64,000 bases of DNA. Origin: Winogradskyella sp. Its GTDB lineage: Bacteria > Bacteroidota > Bacteroidia > Flavobacteriales > Flavobacteriaceae. The stretch lies in the NCBI GenBank assembly GCA_002722255.1, contig PBLD01000009.1, forward strand, positions 55,003-119,002, in the 5' to 3' direction. The notes under the pieces were generated by a model. It was not told the origin of the DNA. It did not search any database and saw only the letters and a list, made by a program, of their open reading frames with translations. Positions 16,241 to 27,173 of this stretch are shown here, piece by piece. The position numbers and the translations under genes are program-made. How positions within the stretch are numbered: the first letter of the stretch is position 1; the number at the start of each line of letters is the position of its first letter.

Positions 16241-17527
16241 TTATCTTTTGTCAATGGTTTTAAACTCCCTGTAAGTTTCACCGATATATAGTTGTCTTGG
16301 ACGCCCAATTGGCTCTTTGCGCATACGCATTTCTCTCCACTGTGCAATCCAACCTGGCAAACGACCAAGTGCAAACATTACAGTAAACATTTCTACAGGT
16401 ATTCCCATAGCTCTATATATAATACCAGAATAGAAATCTACATTAGGATATAATTTTCTATCAACAAAATATTGATCTTCTAAAGCTTCTTTCTCTAACC
16501 CTTTTGCAATATCCAAAATAGGATCTTCTACACCCAAATCACCTAAAACCTCATCTGCTGCTTTCTTAATAATTCTTGCTCTAGGATCAAAGTTTTTATA
16601 AACACGGTGACCAAAGCCCATTAAACGGAATGGATCTTCTTTATCCTTAGCTTTTGCCATATACTTTTTAGTATCTCCTCCATCCTCTTTAATAGCTTCT
16701 AACATTTCTAATACAGCTTGGTTAGCACCACCATGTAATGGTCCCCAAAGTGCAGATATACCTGATGCTAAAGAAACAAATAGACCTGCATGAGAAGAAC
16801 CAGCTATCCTCACCGTAGAAGCTGAACAATTTTGTTCATGATCTGCATGAAGAATTAACAACTTATCTAATGCGTTTACTAAAATAGGGTTTTGTTCATA
16901 TTCGCTATCTGGTCTTTTGAACATCATTTTAAGAACGTTCTCTACATAACCTAAATTTTTGTCACCATAATCTAATGGCAAACCATGTTTTTTACGCATG
17001 GTCCAAGCAACTAAAATTGGAAACTTAGCTAAGATTCTTACAATAGCATTATACATTGCTTCTTCTGAGTTTATATCTACAGAAGAAGGATAAAATGCCG
17101 TTAAAGCACTAGTTAAAGAAGATAGCACTCCCATTGGATGTGCCGACTTTGGAAAAGCATCTAATATCTTTTTAACATCATCATCTACAACAGACTCTTC
17201 CTTAATATCTTTAGAAAATTTGTCTAGCTGATCTTGTGTTGGTAATTCACCAAAAATTAATAAGTATACAACTTCTAAAAAGTCAGCTTTTTCAGCTAAT
17301 TCTTCAATTGAATAACCTCTGTACCTTAGTATTCCTTTTTCACCATCCAAAAATGTTATCGCACTTTCGCAACTTCCTGTGTTTTTATAACCTGGATCTA
17401 TGGTAATAACACCTCCTGTTGCACTTCTTAAGGTTTTTATATCAATGGCAACTTCGTTCTCTGTTCCTACTTTTAGTGGTAACTCATATTTTTCACCATT
17501 AATTTCTAAGGTAGCTTTATCTGACAT
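16241..17527 (-). CDS. gltA: Citrate synthase
   Basis: Condenses acetyl-CoA and oxaloacetate to citrate, first step of the TCA cycle. The 428-aa protein is the long, hexameric type II form with an N-terminal beta domain ('ATLEINGEKYELP'). Active-site residues are clear: His in 'WGPLHGGANQ' (about 265), His in 'MGFGHRVYKNFDPRA' (about 306) and Asp in 'NVDFYSGI' (about 364). It has its own terminator and lies downstream of eno on the same strand. Confidence 0.97.
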   Translation of the reverse strand: MSDKATLEINGEKYELPLKVGTENEVAIDIKTLRSATGGVITIDPGYKNTGSCESAITFLDGEKGILRYRGYSIEELAEKADFLEVVYLLIFGELPTQDQLDKFSKDIKEESVVDDDVKKILDAFPKSAHPMGVLSSLTSALTAFYPSSVDINSEEAMYNAIVRILAKFPILVAWTMRKKHGLPLDYGDKNLGYVENVLKMMFKRPDSEYEQNPILVNALDKLLILHADHEQNCSASTVRIAGSSHAGLFVSLASGISALWGPLHGGANQAVLEMLEAIKEDGGDTKKYMAKAKDKEDPFRLMGFGHRVYKNFDPRARIIKKAADEVLGDLGVEDPILDIAKGLEKEALEDQYFVDRKLYPNVDFYSGIIYRAMGIPVEMFTVMFALGRLPGWIAQWREMRMRKEPIGRPRQLYIGETYREFKTIDKR

Positions 17528-17710
17528 ATTTTTTTACTTGTTTTTGTGAATTTTTAAGGACTGCTAATTTACGAAATATCAAACGATTTCGGAAGTCAAT
17601 TTACAATCGTTTTAACAATTTGGGCATTATTGAAATCAATAGATCAAAAGGAATAAAGTGTATTTTTCGTTAAATGCTATTTAGTCCTTTGTTTTCTGAA
17701 AAAAAGCGTA

Positions 17711-17742
17711 AAAAAACCTATCCAATCGGACAGGTTTCTTTT
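17711..17742 (-). terminator. Intrinsic terminator after eno
   Basis: On the minus strand ACCTGTCC-gatt-GGATAGGT (one G-T pair) followed by seven T. Confidence 0.85.
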
Positions 17743-17771
17743 AACTTATTAATAATTTATTAAAGATTATA

Positions 17772-19100
<1,329 letters not shown>

Positions 19101-19172
19101 CGAAAATATAGACCGTAAAACAGAACAAAAATCATATTTACGATTAATATTTACTATAATGTTTTCGAAACT

Positions 19173-19211
19173 AAAAAAACGCAACAAATATTGAGATTTG
19201 TTACGTTTTTT
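19173..19211 (-). terminator. Intrinsic terminator after carA
   Basis: On the minus strand ACGTAACAAAT-ctcaat-ATTTGTTGCGT (one G-T pair) followed by a run of T. Confidence 0.85.
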
Positions 19212-19214
19212 ATA

Positions 19215-20324
19215 CTAGTTGTTTTTAATATTCTCTATAAACTGGTCAAATAAATAAACAGAATCATTTGGCCCAGGACTTGCTTCAGGATGGTATTGTA
19301 CTGAAAAGCAGTTCTTGTTTTTTATCTTAATTCCGGCGACTGTATTATCATTGAGGTGAACATGAGTTATTTCAACATTTTCATTAGCCTCAGTTTCTTC
19401 TCTATTGATAGCAAAGCCATGATTTTGAGAGGTGATTTCACCTTTTCCAGTAATTAAATTTTTCACTGGATGATTTATTCCTCTATGACCATTATGCATC
19501 TTGTATGTAGAAATACCATTGGCTAGAGCTATAACCTGATGCCCTAAACATATACCGAATAATGGCTTATTTCTTTCAATAATTTCTTTTGCTACAGCCT
19601 GTGCTTCAACTAATGGCTCCGGATCACCTGGTCCATTAGATAAAAAGTAACCATCTGGATTAAATGCTTCTAAATCTTCAAATTTAGAATTGTAAGGAAA
19701 TACTTTTATATACGCATCGCGCTTAGCTAAATTCCTTAGAATATTCTTTTTAATTCCTATATCTAAAGCTGCTATTTTATAGGTTGCATTCTCATCGCCA
19801 AAATAATATGGTTCTTTAGTTGATACTTTTGACGCCAACTCTAAACCTTTCATGTCTGGTTGCTCTGCTAATTTTTTTTTCAGACCTTCTATGTCATCTA
19901 TTTCGGTAGAAATAACAGCGTTCATTGCGCCATTATCTCTAATATAACTTACCAGAGCTCTTGTATCTACATCTGTAATTGCCAACGTATTATATTTTTC
20001 AAAGAAATCTTCTAATGAACTATCTCCTGCAGGTCGAGAGTATTCAAAACTAAAATTCTTACAAATTAAACCTGCTATTTTTACATCAGCTGATTCCATT
20101 TCGTCTTCCTTAGTACCGTAATTACCGATATGTGCATTTGTAGTAACCATAAGCTGACCATAATACGAAGGATCAGTAAAAATTTCCTGGTAACCTGTTG
20201 TACCTGTATTAAAGCATACTTCACCGAATGATGTACCGTCTTTACCTATTGACTTACCATAAAAAATGGTACCATCTTCTAATAGAATCAGTGCTTTTTT
20301 TCTTTGTTTGTATTTCATGTGCAA
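19215..20324 (-). CDS. carA: Carbamoyl-phosphate synthase small (glutaminase) subunit
   Basis: Releases ammonia from glutamine for carbamoyl phosphate, used for pyrimidines and arginine. The 369-aa protein has the CarA N-terminal domain ('FGEVCFNTGTTGYQEIFTDP', about 33-52) and a class I amidotransferase domain with 'SNGPGDPEP', nucleophile Cys in 'FGICLGHQ' (about 257) and catalytic His in 'VQYHPEASPGP' (about 342). Two starts are possible (MHMKYKQ; the second Met gives 367 aa). carB is not adjacent; the gene is flanked by terminators on both sides. Confidence 0.96.
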   Translation of the reverse strand: MHMKYKQRKKALILLEDGTIFYGKSIGKDGTSFGEVCFNTGTTGYQEIFTDPSYYGQLMVTTNAHIGNYGTKEDEMESADVKIAGLICKNFSFEYSRPAGDSSLEDFFEKYNTLAITDVDTRALVSYIRDNGAMNAVISTEIDDIEGLKKKLAEQPDMKGLELASKVSTKEPYYFGDENATYKIAALDIGIKKNILRNLAKRDAYIKVFPYNSKFEDLEAFNPDGYFLSNGPGDPEPLVEAQAVAKEIIERNKPLFGICLGHQVIALANGISTYKMHNGHRGINHPVKNLITGKGEITSQNHGFAINREETEANENVEITHVHLNDNTVAGIKIKNKNCFSVQYHPEASPGPNDSVYLFDQFIENIKNN

Positions 20325-20370
20325 TGTTTATAAGATTTCTGCATTAGCAGAAAAGGTTTTACAAAATTCC

Positions 20371-20406
20371 AAAAAAAAAGGATAAACTTAAAAAGTCTAT
20401 CCTTTA
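20371..20406 (-). terminator. Intrinsic terminator after rplQ, end of the ribosomal cluster
   Basis: On the minus strand AAAGGATAGACTT pairs with AAGTTTATCCTTT over a 3-base loop (one G-T pair), followed by a long T tract at 20371-20379. Confidence 0.88.
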
Positions 20407-20432
20407 TATTTATTAATGATTATTAACATCAA

Positions 20433-20909
20433 TTATTCTTCTTCGTTTGAAGCTTGAGTCTCTACTGGAGGAACAGCTGTTGTGCTCTTCTTACCACCTC
20501 TTCTACTTCTACGAGTAGATTTCTTAGCTGGCTTATCAGCATTATATAACTCATTGTAATCTACTAACTCAATCATTGCCATATCAGCGTTGTCACCTAA
20601 ACGGTTTCCTAACTTAATGATACGTGTGTAACCACCTGGACGATCCGCAACTTTAGCTGCTACATCTCTAAACAATTCTGCAACTGCTTCTTTTTGTCTT
20701 AGTCTAGACATCACAACTCTTCTATTGTGAGTAGTGTCTTCTTTAGACTTAGTAATTAATGGCTCTACAAACTGTTTTAAAGCTTTTGCCTTAGCAGTTG
20801 TTGTGTTAATACGCTTGTGTTCTATTAACGAACAAGCCATATTAGCTAACATTGACTTTCTGTGTGCAGATTGTCTTCCTAAATGATTGAATTTTTTTCC
20901 GTGTCTCAT
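20433..20909 (-). CDS. rplQ: 50S ribosomal protein L17 (bL17)
   Basis: Large-subunit protein near the exit tunnel. 158 aa: the conserved core '[12 protein letters not shown]' to '[15 protein letters not shown]' is followed by a roughly 35-residue Lys/Arg- and Ser/Thr-rich tail, longer than in E. coli (127 aa) but common in Bacteroidota. Last gene of the rpsD-rpoA-rplQ unit, 72 bases after rpoA, then a terminator. Confidence 0.97.
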   Translation of the reverse strand: MRHGKKFNHLGRQSAHRKSMLANMACSLIEHKRINTTTAKAKALKQFVEPLITKSKEDTTHNRRVVMSRLRQKEAVAELFRDVAAKVADRPGGYTRIIKLGNRLGDNADMAMIELVDYNELYNADKPAKKSTRRSRRGGKKSTTAVPPVETQASNEEE

Positions 20910-20981
20910 GACTTTTGTTTTATCATCTTGCTACCAAACTCATTTTTTGAGGAGCAAAATATGATTAATAATTATTTGTAA

Positions 20982-21974
20982 TTAGTCTTTATCTAATTTG
21001 TATTTACTTAAATCCATTCCAAAGTTAAGACCTTTAACACTCACTAATTCTTCAAGCTCAGTTAAAGACTTCTTACCAAAGTTTCTGAATTTCATTAAAT
21101 CATTTTTGTTAAAAGATACTAAATCACCTAAAGTATCTACTTCAGCAGCTTTTAAACAGTTAAGGGCACGTACAGAAAGATCCATATCAACTAACTTAGT
21201 CTTAAGTAACTGTCTCATGTGAAGTGATTCTTCATCATAAGTTTCTGTTTGTGCAATCTCATCAGCTTCTAATGTTATACGCTCATCAGAGAATAACATG
21301 AAGTGGTGGATTAATATTTTTGCTGCTTCTGTTAAAGCATCCTTAGGATGGATAGAACCATCTGTTAAGATTTCGAAAACTAATTTTTCGTAATCTGTCT
21401 TCTGCTCAACACGGAAGTTCTCGATGCTATACTTAACATTTTTTATTGGAGTATAGATAGAATCTGTAAAGATTGTTCCCATTGGTGCAGAAGCTTTTTT
21501 GTTTTCTTCAGCAGGAACATAACCTCTACCTTTTTCTATAGTTATCTCCATGTTGATATTTACTTTAGGATCTAAGTTACAGATTACTAAATCTGTATTT
21601 AAAACTTGAAAACCTGAAATAAACTTTTGGAAATCACCAGCAGTGATTTGCTCTTGTCCTGAAATAGAAATAGTAACAGTTTCGTTATCTACTTCATCTA
21701 TCTGACGCTTAAAGTTTACTTGCTTTAAGTTTAATATCATTTCTGTTACATCTTCTACTACTCCAGAAATTGTAGAAAATTCATGATCTACACCTTCTAT
21801 TCTAACAGAAGTGATTGCGAAACCTTCTAAAGAAGATAATAATACTCTACGTAAAGCATTACCAACTGTTAATCCGTATCCTGGTTCTAAAGGTCTGAAT
21901 TCAAACTTACCTTCAAAATCAGTAGAATCAATCATGATTACTTTATCTGGTTTCTGAAAATTTAATATTGCCAT
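20982..21974 (-). CDS. rpoA: DNA-directed RNA polymerase alpha subunit
   Basis: Assembly platform of RNA polymerase and target of activators. 330 aa from the ATG at 21974 ('[14 protein letters not shown]'), which matches the family start; an in-frame upstream ATG at 22049 would add 25 unlike residues and is rejected. N-terminal domain motifs '[20 protein letters not shown]' are seen in pieces, and the C-terminal domain has '[16 protein letters not shown]' and '[12 protein letters not shown]'. Cotranscribed with rpsD and rplQ. Confidence 0.97.
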   Translation of the reverse strand: MAILNFQKPDKVIMIDSTDFEGKFEFRPLEPGYGLTVGNALRRVLLSSLEGFAITSVRIEGVDHEFSTISGVVEDVTEMILNLKQVNFKRQIDEVDNETVTISISGQEQITAGDFQKFISGFQVLNTDLVICNLDPKVNINMEITIEKGRGYVPAEENKKASAPMGTIFTDSIYTPIKNVKYSIENFRVEQKTDYEKLVFEILTDGSIHPKDALTEAAKILIHHFMLFSDERITLEADEIAQTETYDEESLHMRQLLKTKLVDMDLSVRALNCLKAAEVDTLGDLVSFNKNDLMKFRNFGKKSLTELEELVSVKGLNFGMDLSKYKLDKD

Positions 21975-22069
21975 TTTATTCTTCGTTTTAATTGTTATTT
22001 GGTTGCGCGGTTTATAAGTTTGAAGAAGACAAATAAACCCTTTGGCCAAATACCAATGTGATTAATTTA

Positions 22070-22675
22070 TTATTTAGAGTAAAGTTCAACGATGAACTGC
22101 TCATTGATTTGCTCAGGAATTTGGATTCTAGCTGGTACAGAAACATAAGTTCCTTCCATTTTATCGTTATTCCAAGTTATCCACTCGTATACGTTGCTAG
22201 AGTTAGATAATGAAGCTTGAATAGCTTCTAAAGATTTAGATTTTTCTCTTACACCTACAACATCACCAGCTTTTAATTGGTAAGAAGGAATGTTTACCTT
22301 TTCACCATTAACAGTAATGTGTCTGTGAGACACTAATTGTCTTGCAGCACTTCTAGTTGGTGCAACACCCATTCTGAAAACCACGTTATCTAAACGAGAC
22401 TCACATAATTGTAATAAAACTTCACCCGTAATACCTTGGGCTGCAGTTGCTCTTTTAAACATGTTTCTGAACTGACGCTCTAATATACCATAAGTATATT
22501 TTGCTTTTTGCTTTTCCATTAACTGGATTGCGTATTCAGATTTTTTTCCTCGTCTTCTGTTGTTACCATGTTGACCTGGAGGGTAATTTCTTTTTTCGAA
22601 GGCTTTGTCGTCTCCGAAGATAGCTTGACCGAATTTACGAGCTATTTTAGTTTTAGGACCAGTATATCTTGCCAT
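22070..22675 (-). CDS. rpsD: 30S ribosomal protein S4 (uS4)
   Basis: Primary 16S rRNA binder and assembly starter. 201 aa, the zinc-free form ('[17 protein letters not shown]'), with the S4 RNA-binding domain '[14 protein letters not shown]' and '[20 protein letters not shown]'. First gene after the internal terminator and promoter at 22778-22831, with a leader of about 97 bases. In E. coli S4 represses its own alpha operon; the long leader would suit such control, but this is inference. Confidence 0.98.
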   Translation of the reverse strand: MARYTGPKTKIARKFGQAIFGDDKAFEKRNYPPGQHGNNRRRGKKSEYAIQLMEKQKAKYTYGILERQFRNMFKRATAAQGITGEVLLQLCESRLDNVVFRMGVAPTRSAARQLVSHRHITVNGEKVNIPSYQLKAGDVVGVREKSKSLEAIQASLSNSSNVYEWITWNNDKMEGTYVSVPARIQIPEQINEQFIVELYSK

Positions 22676-22777
22676 TTTAAATTGATTTTGAGAGTGATTA
22701 TAAAATTAAGGTCTTAAACTTATCCTTCTATAACCGTTAATCTCTCGTTGATACTTGTTTTAATTTTTTTCAGTTTG

Positions 22778-22807
22778 CAAATGTACATAAAAAAAGTTAA
22801 TACCAAC
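22778..22807 (-). promoter_or_regulatory. Internal promoter for rpsD-rpoA-rplQ
   Basis: On the minus strand GTTG (22804-22807), 18 bases, then TACATTTG (22778-22785), an exact -7 box. The -33 element lies within the loop of the preceding terminator hairpin. Confidence 0.6.
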
Positions 22808-22831
22808 CGAATAATCGACTGATATTAACTT
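22788..22831 (-). terminator. Internal terminator between rpsK and rpsD
   Basis: On the minus strand AAGTTAATA (22823-22831) pairs perfectly with TATTAACTT (22794-22802), 20-base loop, followed at once by a T tract. It would end or attenuate the rpsL-to-rpsK transcript. Confidence 0.65.
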
Positions 22832-22847
22832 AAGTATGTGTACATAA

Positions 22848-23231
22848 TTATACGCGACGTCTCTTTGGAGGACGACAACCATTATGTGGCATTGGAGTTA
22901 CATCGATAATTTCTGACACTTCAATACCTGAATTGTGAATTGATCTGATGGCAGATTCTCTACCATTACCAGGACCTTTTACGTATACTTTTACTTTCTT
23001 TAAACCAGCTTCTTTTGCTACACCAGCAGCATCTTCTGCAGCTAATTGTGCTGCATAAGGAGTGTTCTTTTTAGAACCTCTAAAGCCCATTTTACCAGCA
23101 GATGACCAAGAAATTACGTCACCTTTTTTATTTGTTAAAGAAACAATGATGTTGTTGAATGAAGCTGTAATGTGAGCTTCACCTATAGCATCTACTATTA
23201 CTTTACGTTTTTTTGTATTTGACTTTGCCAT
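22848..23231 (-). CDS. rpsK: 30S ribosomal protein S11 (uS11)
   Basis: Platform protein of the small subunit near the Shine-Dalgarno helix. 127 aa, with '[20 protein letters not shown]' in pieces, '[18 protein letters not shown]' and the conserved end '[18 protein letters not shown]'. Preceded by a 104-base spacer that contains one copy of the 71-bp repeat. Confidence 0.98.
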   Translation of the reverse strand: MAKSNTKKRKVIVDAIGEAHITASFNNIIVSLTNKKGDVISWSSAGKMGFRGSKKNTPYAAQLAAEDAAGVAKEAGLKKVKVYVKGPGNGRESAIRSIHNSGIEVSEIIDVTPMPHNGCRPPKRRRV

Positions 23232-23235
23232 GTTT

Positions 23236-23306
23236 TTTAGTTTCTAGTTGTTAGCTTTTAGTTGTTAGAATCCTAAACCTTCCGATTTCGAGCAGATTCA
23301 TCTAAC
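23236..23306. repeat. 71-bp intergenic repeat, copy A (rpsM-rpsK spacer)
   Basis: Matches copy B (23715-23785) at 67 of 71 positions. One arm is built from GTTAG/TTTAG units, a core contains CCTAAACCTT and GATTTCGA, and the following bases up to 23335 are rich in CTAAT units, so the whole spacer can form a stem-loop. It abuts the rpsK start codon. Confidence 0.85.
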
Positions 23307-23335
23307 GTCTAATTACTAATGACTAATGTCTGTTA

Positions 23336-23710
23336 TTATTTAGTTACTTTTTTCTTGTTAGCAACTGTTTTTCTTCTACCTTTTCTTGTACGAGAGTTGT
23401 TCTTAGTACGCTGTCCTCTTAAAGGAAGTCCAGCTCTGTGACGAATACCTCTGTAACAACCAATATCCATTAAACGCTTAATGTTCAATTGTGTTTCAGA
23501 ACGTAATTCACCTTCAATTTTAAATGCACCAACTGCTTCACGGATAGCTCCGATCTCGTCGTCAGTCCAGTCTTGTACTTTTGTGCTCTCGTCAACTTTA
23601 GCAGTTTCTAAAATTTCCTTAGCTCTACTTCTACCTATACCATAGATATAAGTTAAAGAGATAACTCCTCTTTTTTGTTTTGGTATGTCTACACCTGCAA
23701 TTCTTGCCAT
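23336..23710 (-). CDS. rpsM: 30S ribosomal protein S13 (uS13)
   Basis: Head protein contacting tRNA and the large subunit. 124 aa with '[20 protein letters not shown]', '[14 protein letters not shown]' and '[18 protein letters not shown]' followed by '[15 protein letters not shown]'. Flanked on both sides by copies of the 71-bp repeat. Confidence 0.98.
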   Translation of the reverse strand: MARIAGVDIPKQKRGVISLTYIYGIGRSRAKEILETAKVDESTKVQDWTDDEIGAIREAVGAFKIEGELRSETQLNIKRLMDIGCYRGIRHRAGLPLRGQRTKNNSRTRKGRRKTVANKKKVTK

Positions 23711-23714
23711 ATAA

Positions 23715-23785
23715 TTTAGTTTTTAGCTGTTAGCTTTTAGTTGTTAGAATCCTAAACCTTTCGATTTCGAACAGATTCATCTAAC
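23715..23785. repeat. 71-bp intergenic repeat, copy B (rpmJ-rpsM spacer)
   Basis: Same element and same orientation as copy A, directly next to the rpsM start codon. The two spacers (about 100 bases each) are far longer than most in this cluster, which are 2-20 bases. Confidence 0.85.
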
Positions 23786-23807
23786 TACTAATTACTAATT
23801 GACTTTT

Positions 23808-23924
23808 TTATCCTTGTCTTTGCTTGAATCTTGGATTCTTTTTGTTAATAACGTAAAGTCTTCCTTTACGACGTACTAATTTACAATCAGCACTTCTCTT
23901 TTTAACTGATGCTCTTACTTTCAT
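23808..23924 (-). CDS. rpmJ: 50S ribosomal protein L36 (bL36)
   Basis: 38 codons plus TAA: starts '[15 protein letters not shown]', ends 'NPRFKQRQG'. Small 23S rRNA-binding protein. Only one of the usual zinc ligands (Cys14) remains, so this is the zinc-free form. Position between infA and rpsM is the standard one. Confidence 0.95.
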   Translation of the reverse strand: MKVRASVKKRSADCKLVRRKGRLYVINKKNPRFKQRQG

Positions 23925-23947
23925 CTGTATCTGTTTTTAAATACTTA

Positions 23948-24163
23948 TTAGTATCTATAGGTTATACGAGCCTTAGTTAAATCGTAAGGGCTCATTTCTA
24001 ATTTTACTTTATCACCTGGTAACAACTTAATGTAATGCATACGCATTTTTCCAGATATGTGTGCTGTCACAATGTGACCATTTTCTAATTCAACACGGAA
24101 CATTGCATTAGATAATGCTTCTATAATTGTTCCGTCTTGTTCTATTGCTGCTTGTTTTGCCAT
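23948..24163 (-). CDS. infA: Translation initiation factor IF-1
   Basis: 71-aa S1/OB-fold protein that occupies the ribosomal A site during initiation. It has '[20 protein letters not shown]', '[19 protein letters not shown]' and the closing '[11 protein letters not shown]', all typical. It follows secY directly; the map gene often found between them elsewhere is absent. Confidence 0.98.
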   Translation of the reverse strand: MAKQAAIEQDGTIIEALSNAMFRVELENGHIVTAHISGKMRMHYIKLLPGDKVKLEMSPYDLTKARITYRY

Positions 24164-24240
24164 AATTTATTTTTAATGTTCAGTCTTCATTTAACAAATA
24201 CCTTGCCTAAACTTTATTGAACATTTTAATCCTTTTATAA

Positions 24241-25605
24241 TTATGCGGTAACAGATTTTCTGTTTTTTCCCGTTTTCATCAAGCCATCATAATGCTTATT
24301 CAATAAATAAGAATTAATCTGCTGCATAGTATCAATAGCCACACCAACCATAATTAATAATGATGTACCACCGAAAAATAATGCCCAACCTTGTTGCACC
24401 CCAACTAACTGATAAACAAAAGCAGGGAAGATAGCTACTAAGGCTAAGAAAATAGATCCTGGTAATGTAATCTGAGACATAATTTTATCTAAGTACTCAG
24501 CCGTTTCTGTACCTGGTCTAACTCCTGGAATAAATCCACCACTACGTTTCAAATCGTCTGCCATTTTATTGGTAGGCACAGTAATCGCAGTATAAAAATA
24601 TGTAAATATTATAATTAGTAATGCAAATACAAGGTTGTACCAAAATCCAAATATATCTTGGAAGTTAGTTTGCATCCATTGTCCTACTCCGCTTTCTGGG
24701 CCAAATAATTTACCTATGTATGCTGGTGCAAACATGATTGCTTGAGCAAATATGATAGGCATTACACCTGAAGCGTTTAATTTTAACGGTAAAAATTGAC
24801 GAGATCCAAATACATTTTTCTCATAGCCACCAGAAGCTGTTCTTCTTGCGTATTGTACGGCAATTTTACGTACTGCCATTACTAAGAATACAGAACCTAA
24901 GATGATTAAGAACCAGATAACTAATTCTATTAAAATCATCATAAATCCACCATTTCCACCCTCTAATCTAGAGAACATATTTTGTGCAAATGACTGTGGC
25001 ATAGTAGCAATGATACCAACCATAATTAATAATGAAATACCATTACCTATACCTTTATCAGTAATTTTTTCACCTAACCACATAGCAAAAACACAGCCTG
25101 TCACTAAGATAATCACTGAAGAGAAATAGAAAATGTTTTCTGAAAAACCTGGTATTAACATTTGATTAATTGACTGAAGACCAGATAATGATGGAATGGT
25201 ACCTAAATAAGCAGGTGCCTGAACCAAGCAAATTCCAATAGTTAACCATCTTGTAATCTGGGTAATTTTCTTCTGTCCACTAGCTCCTTCTTTTTGAAGT
25301 TTCTGTAGATAAGGAATTGCTATACCCATAAGTTGTACAACGATAGATGCCGAGATGTATGGCATTATACCTAGTGCAAAAACTGATGCTTTTGAAAAAC
25401 CACCACCAGTAAACGCATTAATAAGCCATAATAAACCACCTTCAGCAGCAGAACTTTGTAATTCTGATAACTTAGGAAAATCTACACCTGGTAAAACCAC
25501 CTGAGCACCAAAACGGTACACTAATAACAAGCCTAAGGTTAGAAGAATTCTATCCTTAAGCTCAGTGATTTTCCAGACGTTTTTTAATGTTTCTATTATC
25601 TTCAT
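24241..25605 (-). CDS. secY: Protein translocase subunit SecY
   Basis: Channel of the Sec translocon, ten membrane helices. 454 aa; motifs include 'GIMPYISASIVVQLM' (about 84-98), 'DKGIGNGISLLIMVGI' (about 183-198), and 'PTNKMADDLKRSGGFIPGVRPG' in pieces near 345-366 (the ribosome/SecA-binding cytoplasmic loop). Located between rplO and infA. Confidence 0.98.
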   Translation of the reverse strand: MKIIETLKNVWKITELKDRILLTLGLLLVYRFGAQVVLPGVDFPKLSELQSSAAEGGLLWLINAFTGGGFSKASVFALGIMPYISASIVVQLMGIAIPYLQKLQKEGASGQKKITQITRWLTIGICLVQAPAYLGTIPSLSGLQSINQMLIPGFSENIFYFSSVIILVTGCVFAMWLGEKITDKGIGNGISLLIMVGIIATMPQSFAQNMFSRLEGGNGGFMMILIELVIWFLIILGSVFLVMAVRKIAVQYARRTASGGYEKNVFGSRQFLPLKLNASGVMPIIFAQAIMFAPAYIGKLFGPESGVGQWMQTNFQDIFGFWYNLVFALLIIIFTYFYTAITVPTNKMADDLKRSGGFIPGVRPGTETAEYLDKIMSQITLPGSIFLALVAIFPAFVYQLVGVQQGWALFFGGTSLLIMVGVAIDTMQQINSYLLNKHYDGLMKTGKNRKSVTA

Positions 25606-25615
25606 CTTTTAAATC

Positions 25616-26068
25616 TTATAAAGTTACAGCTTCACCACCAGCAGCCTCAATAGCAGCTTTTGCTGTTGCAGTAAATTTATGTGCAGTTACCGTTAATTTT
25701 GCTTTTAATTCACCTCTACCTAGGATTTTTACTAGATCGTTCTTTCCAGCTTTACCTAATGATACAAGTGTTTCAAAATCTACAGTATCTTTTATCTTCT
25801 TTTCGTCTACTAACTCTTGTAAAGTATCTAAGTTTATACCTTGATATTCTACTCTGTTAATGTTAGTAAATCCAAACTTAGGAACACGTCTTTGTAAAGG
25901 CATTTGACCACCTTCAAAACCTAATTTCTTAGAGTATCCAGAACGTGACTTAGCTCCTTTGTGTCCTCTTGTCGCAGTACCACCTTTACCAGATCCTTGA
26001 CCACGTCCAACACGTTTTCCTTGATTTTTAACTGAACCTTCTGCAGGTTTTAAATTACTTAAATCCAT
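25616..26068 (-). CDS. rplO: 50S ribosomal protein L15 (uL15)
   Basis: Late assembly protein of the large subunit. 150 aa with the Gly/Lys/Arg-rich N-terminal arm 'GKRVGRGQGSGKGGTATRGH', 'GFEGGQMPLQRRVPKFGF' and the folded domain ending 'AIEAAGGEAVTL'. Ten bases before secY. Confidence 0.97.
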   Translation of the reverse strand: MDLSNLKPAEGSVKNQGKRVGRGQGSGKGGTATRGHKGAKSRSGYSKKLGFEGGQMPLQRRVPKFGFTNINRVEYQGINLDTLQELVDEKKIKDTVDFETLVSLGKAGKNDLVKILGRGELKAKLTVTAHKFTATAKAAIEAAGGEAVTL

Positions 26069-26084
26069 TGTTAAGTTTGTATTT

Positions 26085-26264
26085 TTAAGCTTCCTCTACA
26101 GAAACTAAATGTTCAACTTTCTTCACCATACCAAGGATATTTGGTGTGGCATCGTGCTCTACTACTTGTCCAATCTTTCTAAGACCTAAAGCTTCTAATG
26201 TTTGCTTTTGTCTTTTAGTACGATTGATTGCACTTTTTACTTTAGTTACTTTAATCTTTGCCAT
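26085..26264 (-). CDS. rpmD: 50S ribosomal protein L30 (uL30)
   Basis: 59 codons plus TAA, ATG at 26264. Begins 'MAKIKVTKVKSAINRTKRQ', contains 'LEALGLRKIGQVVEHDAT' and 'GMVKKVEHLVSVEE', the whole L30 fold. Lies in the normal place between rpsE and rplO. Confidence 0.96.
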   Translation of the reverse strand: MAKIKVTKVKSAINRTKRQKQTLEALGLRKIGQVVEHDATPNILGMVKKVEHLVSVEEA

Positions 26265-26275
26265 CTTGTCCTAGA

Positions 26276-26800
26276 TTATCCTTTATATACTTTTTCAAGT
26301 GAAATTCCACGTTCTCTTGCTACAGCTTTTGCGTCTCTTAATTGTAATAAAGCATCAAAAGTAGCTTTTACAACGTTATGAGGATTTGAAGATCCTTGAG
26401 ATTTTGATAATACATCATGTACACCAACTGCTTCAAGTACTGTTCTTACAGCACCACCAGCAATAACTCCTGTACCAGGTGCAGCTGGAATAATATTTAC
26501 TCTAGCACCACCATATTTACCTTTTTGTTCGTGAGGTAATGTACCTTTTACAATAGGAATTCTTACTAAGTTCTTTTTCGCGTCTTCTACAGCTTTTGAA
26601 ATTGCTGTTGCGACGTCTTTAGATTTTCCTAATCCATGACCTACAACACCAGCTTCGTCACCAACAACTACAATAGCAGAAAAACCAAATGCTCTACCAC
26701 CTTTTGTTACTTTAGTTACACGCTGTACACCTACTAAACGGTCTTTTAAATCTAATCCGCCTGGTTTTACTAATTCTGCGTTTTTATATTTTTGATACAT
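26276..26800 (-). CDS. rpsE: 30S ribosomal protein S5 (uS5)
   Basis: Accuracy protein at the mRNA entry channel. 174 aa, with the double-stranded RNA-binding domain '[20 protein letters not shown]' and '[17 protein letters not shown]', then '[21 protein letters not shown]' in pieces. Eleven bases before rpmD. Confidence 0.98.
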   Translation of the reverse strand: MYQKYKNAELVKPGGLDLKDRLVGVQRVTKVTKGGRAFGFSAIVVVGDEAGVVGHGLGKSKDVATAISKAVEDAKKNLVRIPIVKGTLPHEQKGKYGGARVNIIPAAPGTGVIAGGAVRTVLEAVGVHDVLSKSQGSSNPHNVVKATFDALLQLRDAKAVARERGISLEKVYKG

Positions 26801-26806
26801 AATGTC

Positions 26807-27163
26807 TTAAAATTTAAGTCCTGCTTCTCTAGCACCTTCTGCTAATGATTTTACTCTACCGTGATATAAATAACCACCTCTATCAAAAGAGATTGTCTCT
26901 ACACCAGCTTTCATAGCTTTTTCTGCAACAGCTTTTCCTACTAAAGCAGCAATTTCTGTCTTATTTCCTTTAGACGTTGCTATATCTTTGTCTCTTGAAG
27001 ATGCAGCAGCTATAGTTTTACCAGTTACATCATCTACGACTTGAGCATAAATTTCTTTATTACTTCTAAAAACAGCTAATCTAGGTCTAGCTTCTGTCCC
27101 AGAAACTACCTTACGGATTCTGTTTTTTATTCTTAATCTTCTTTCGTTCTTTGTCAATGCCAT
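26807..27163 (-). CDS. rplR: 50S ribosomal protein L18 (uL18)
   Basis: 5S rRNA-binding protein, 118 aa: '[16 protein letters not shown]', '[20 protein letters not shown]', and the end '[20 protein letters not shown]'. Six bases separate it from rpsE. Confidence 0.98.
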   Translation of the reverse strand: MALTKNERRLRIKNRIRKVVSGTEARPRLAVFRSNKEIYAQVVDDVTGKTIAAASSRDKDIATSKGNKTEIAALVGKAVAEKAMKAGVETISFDRGGYLYHGRVKSLAEGAREAGLKF

Positions 27164-27173
27164 AACTTACTTA

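Noticed and set aside
21975-22049. Extended N-terminus of rpoA from the upstream ATG
   Set aside because: The extra 25 residues are not part of the RpoA family; MAILNFQKP at 21974 fits the known start.
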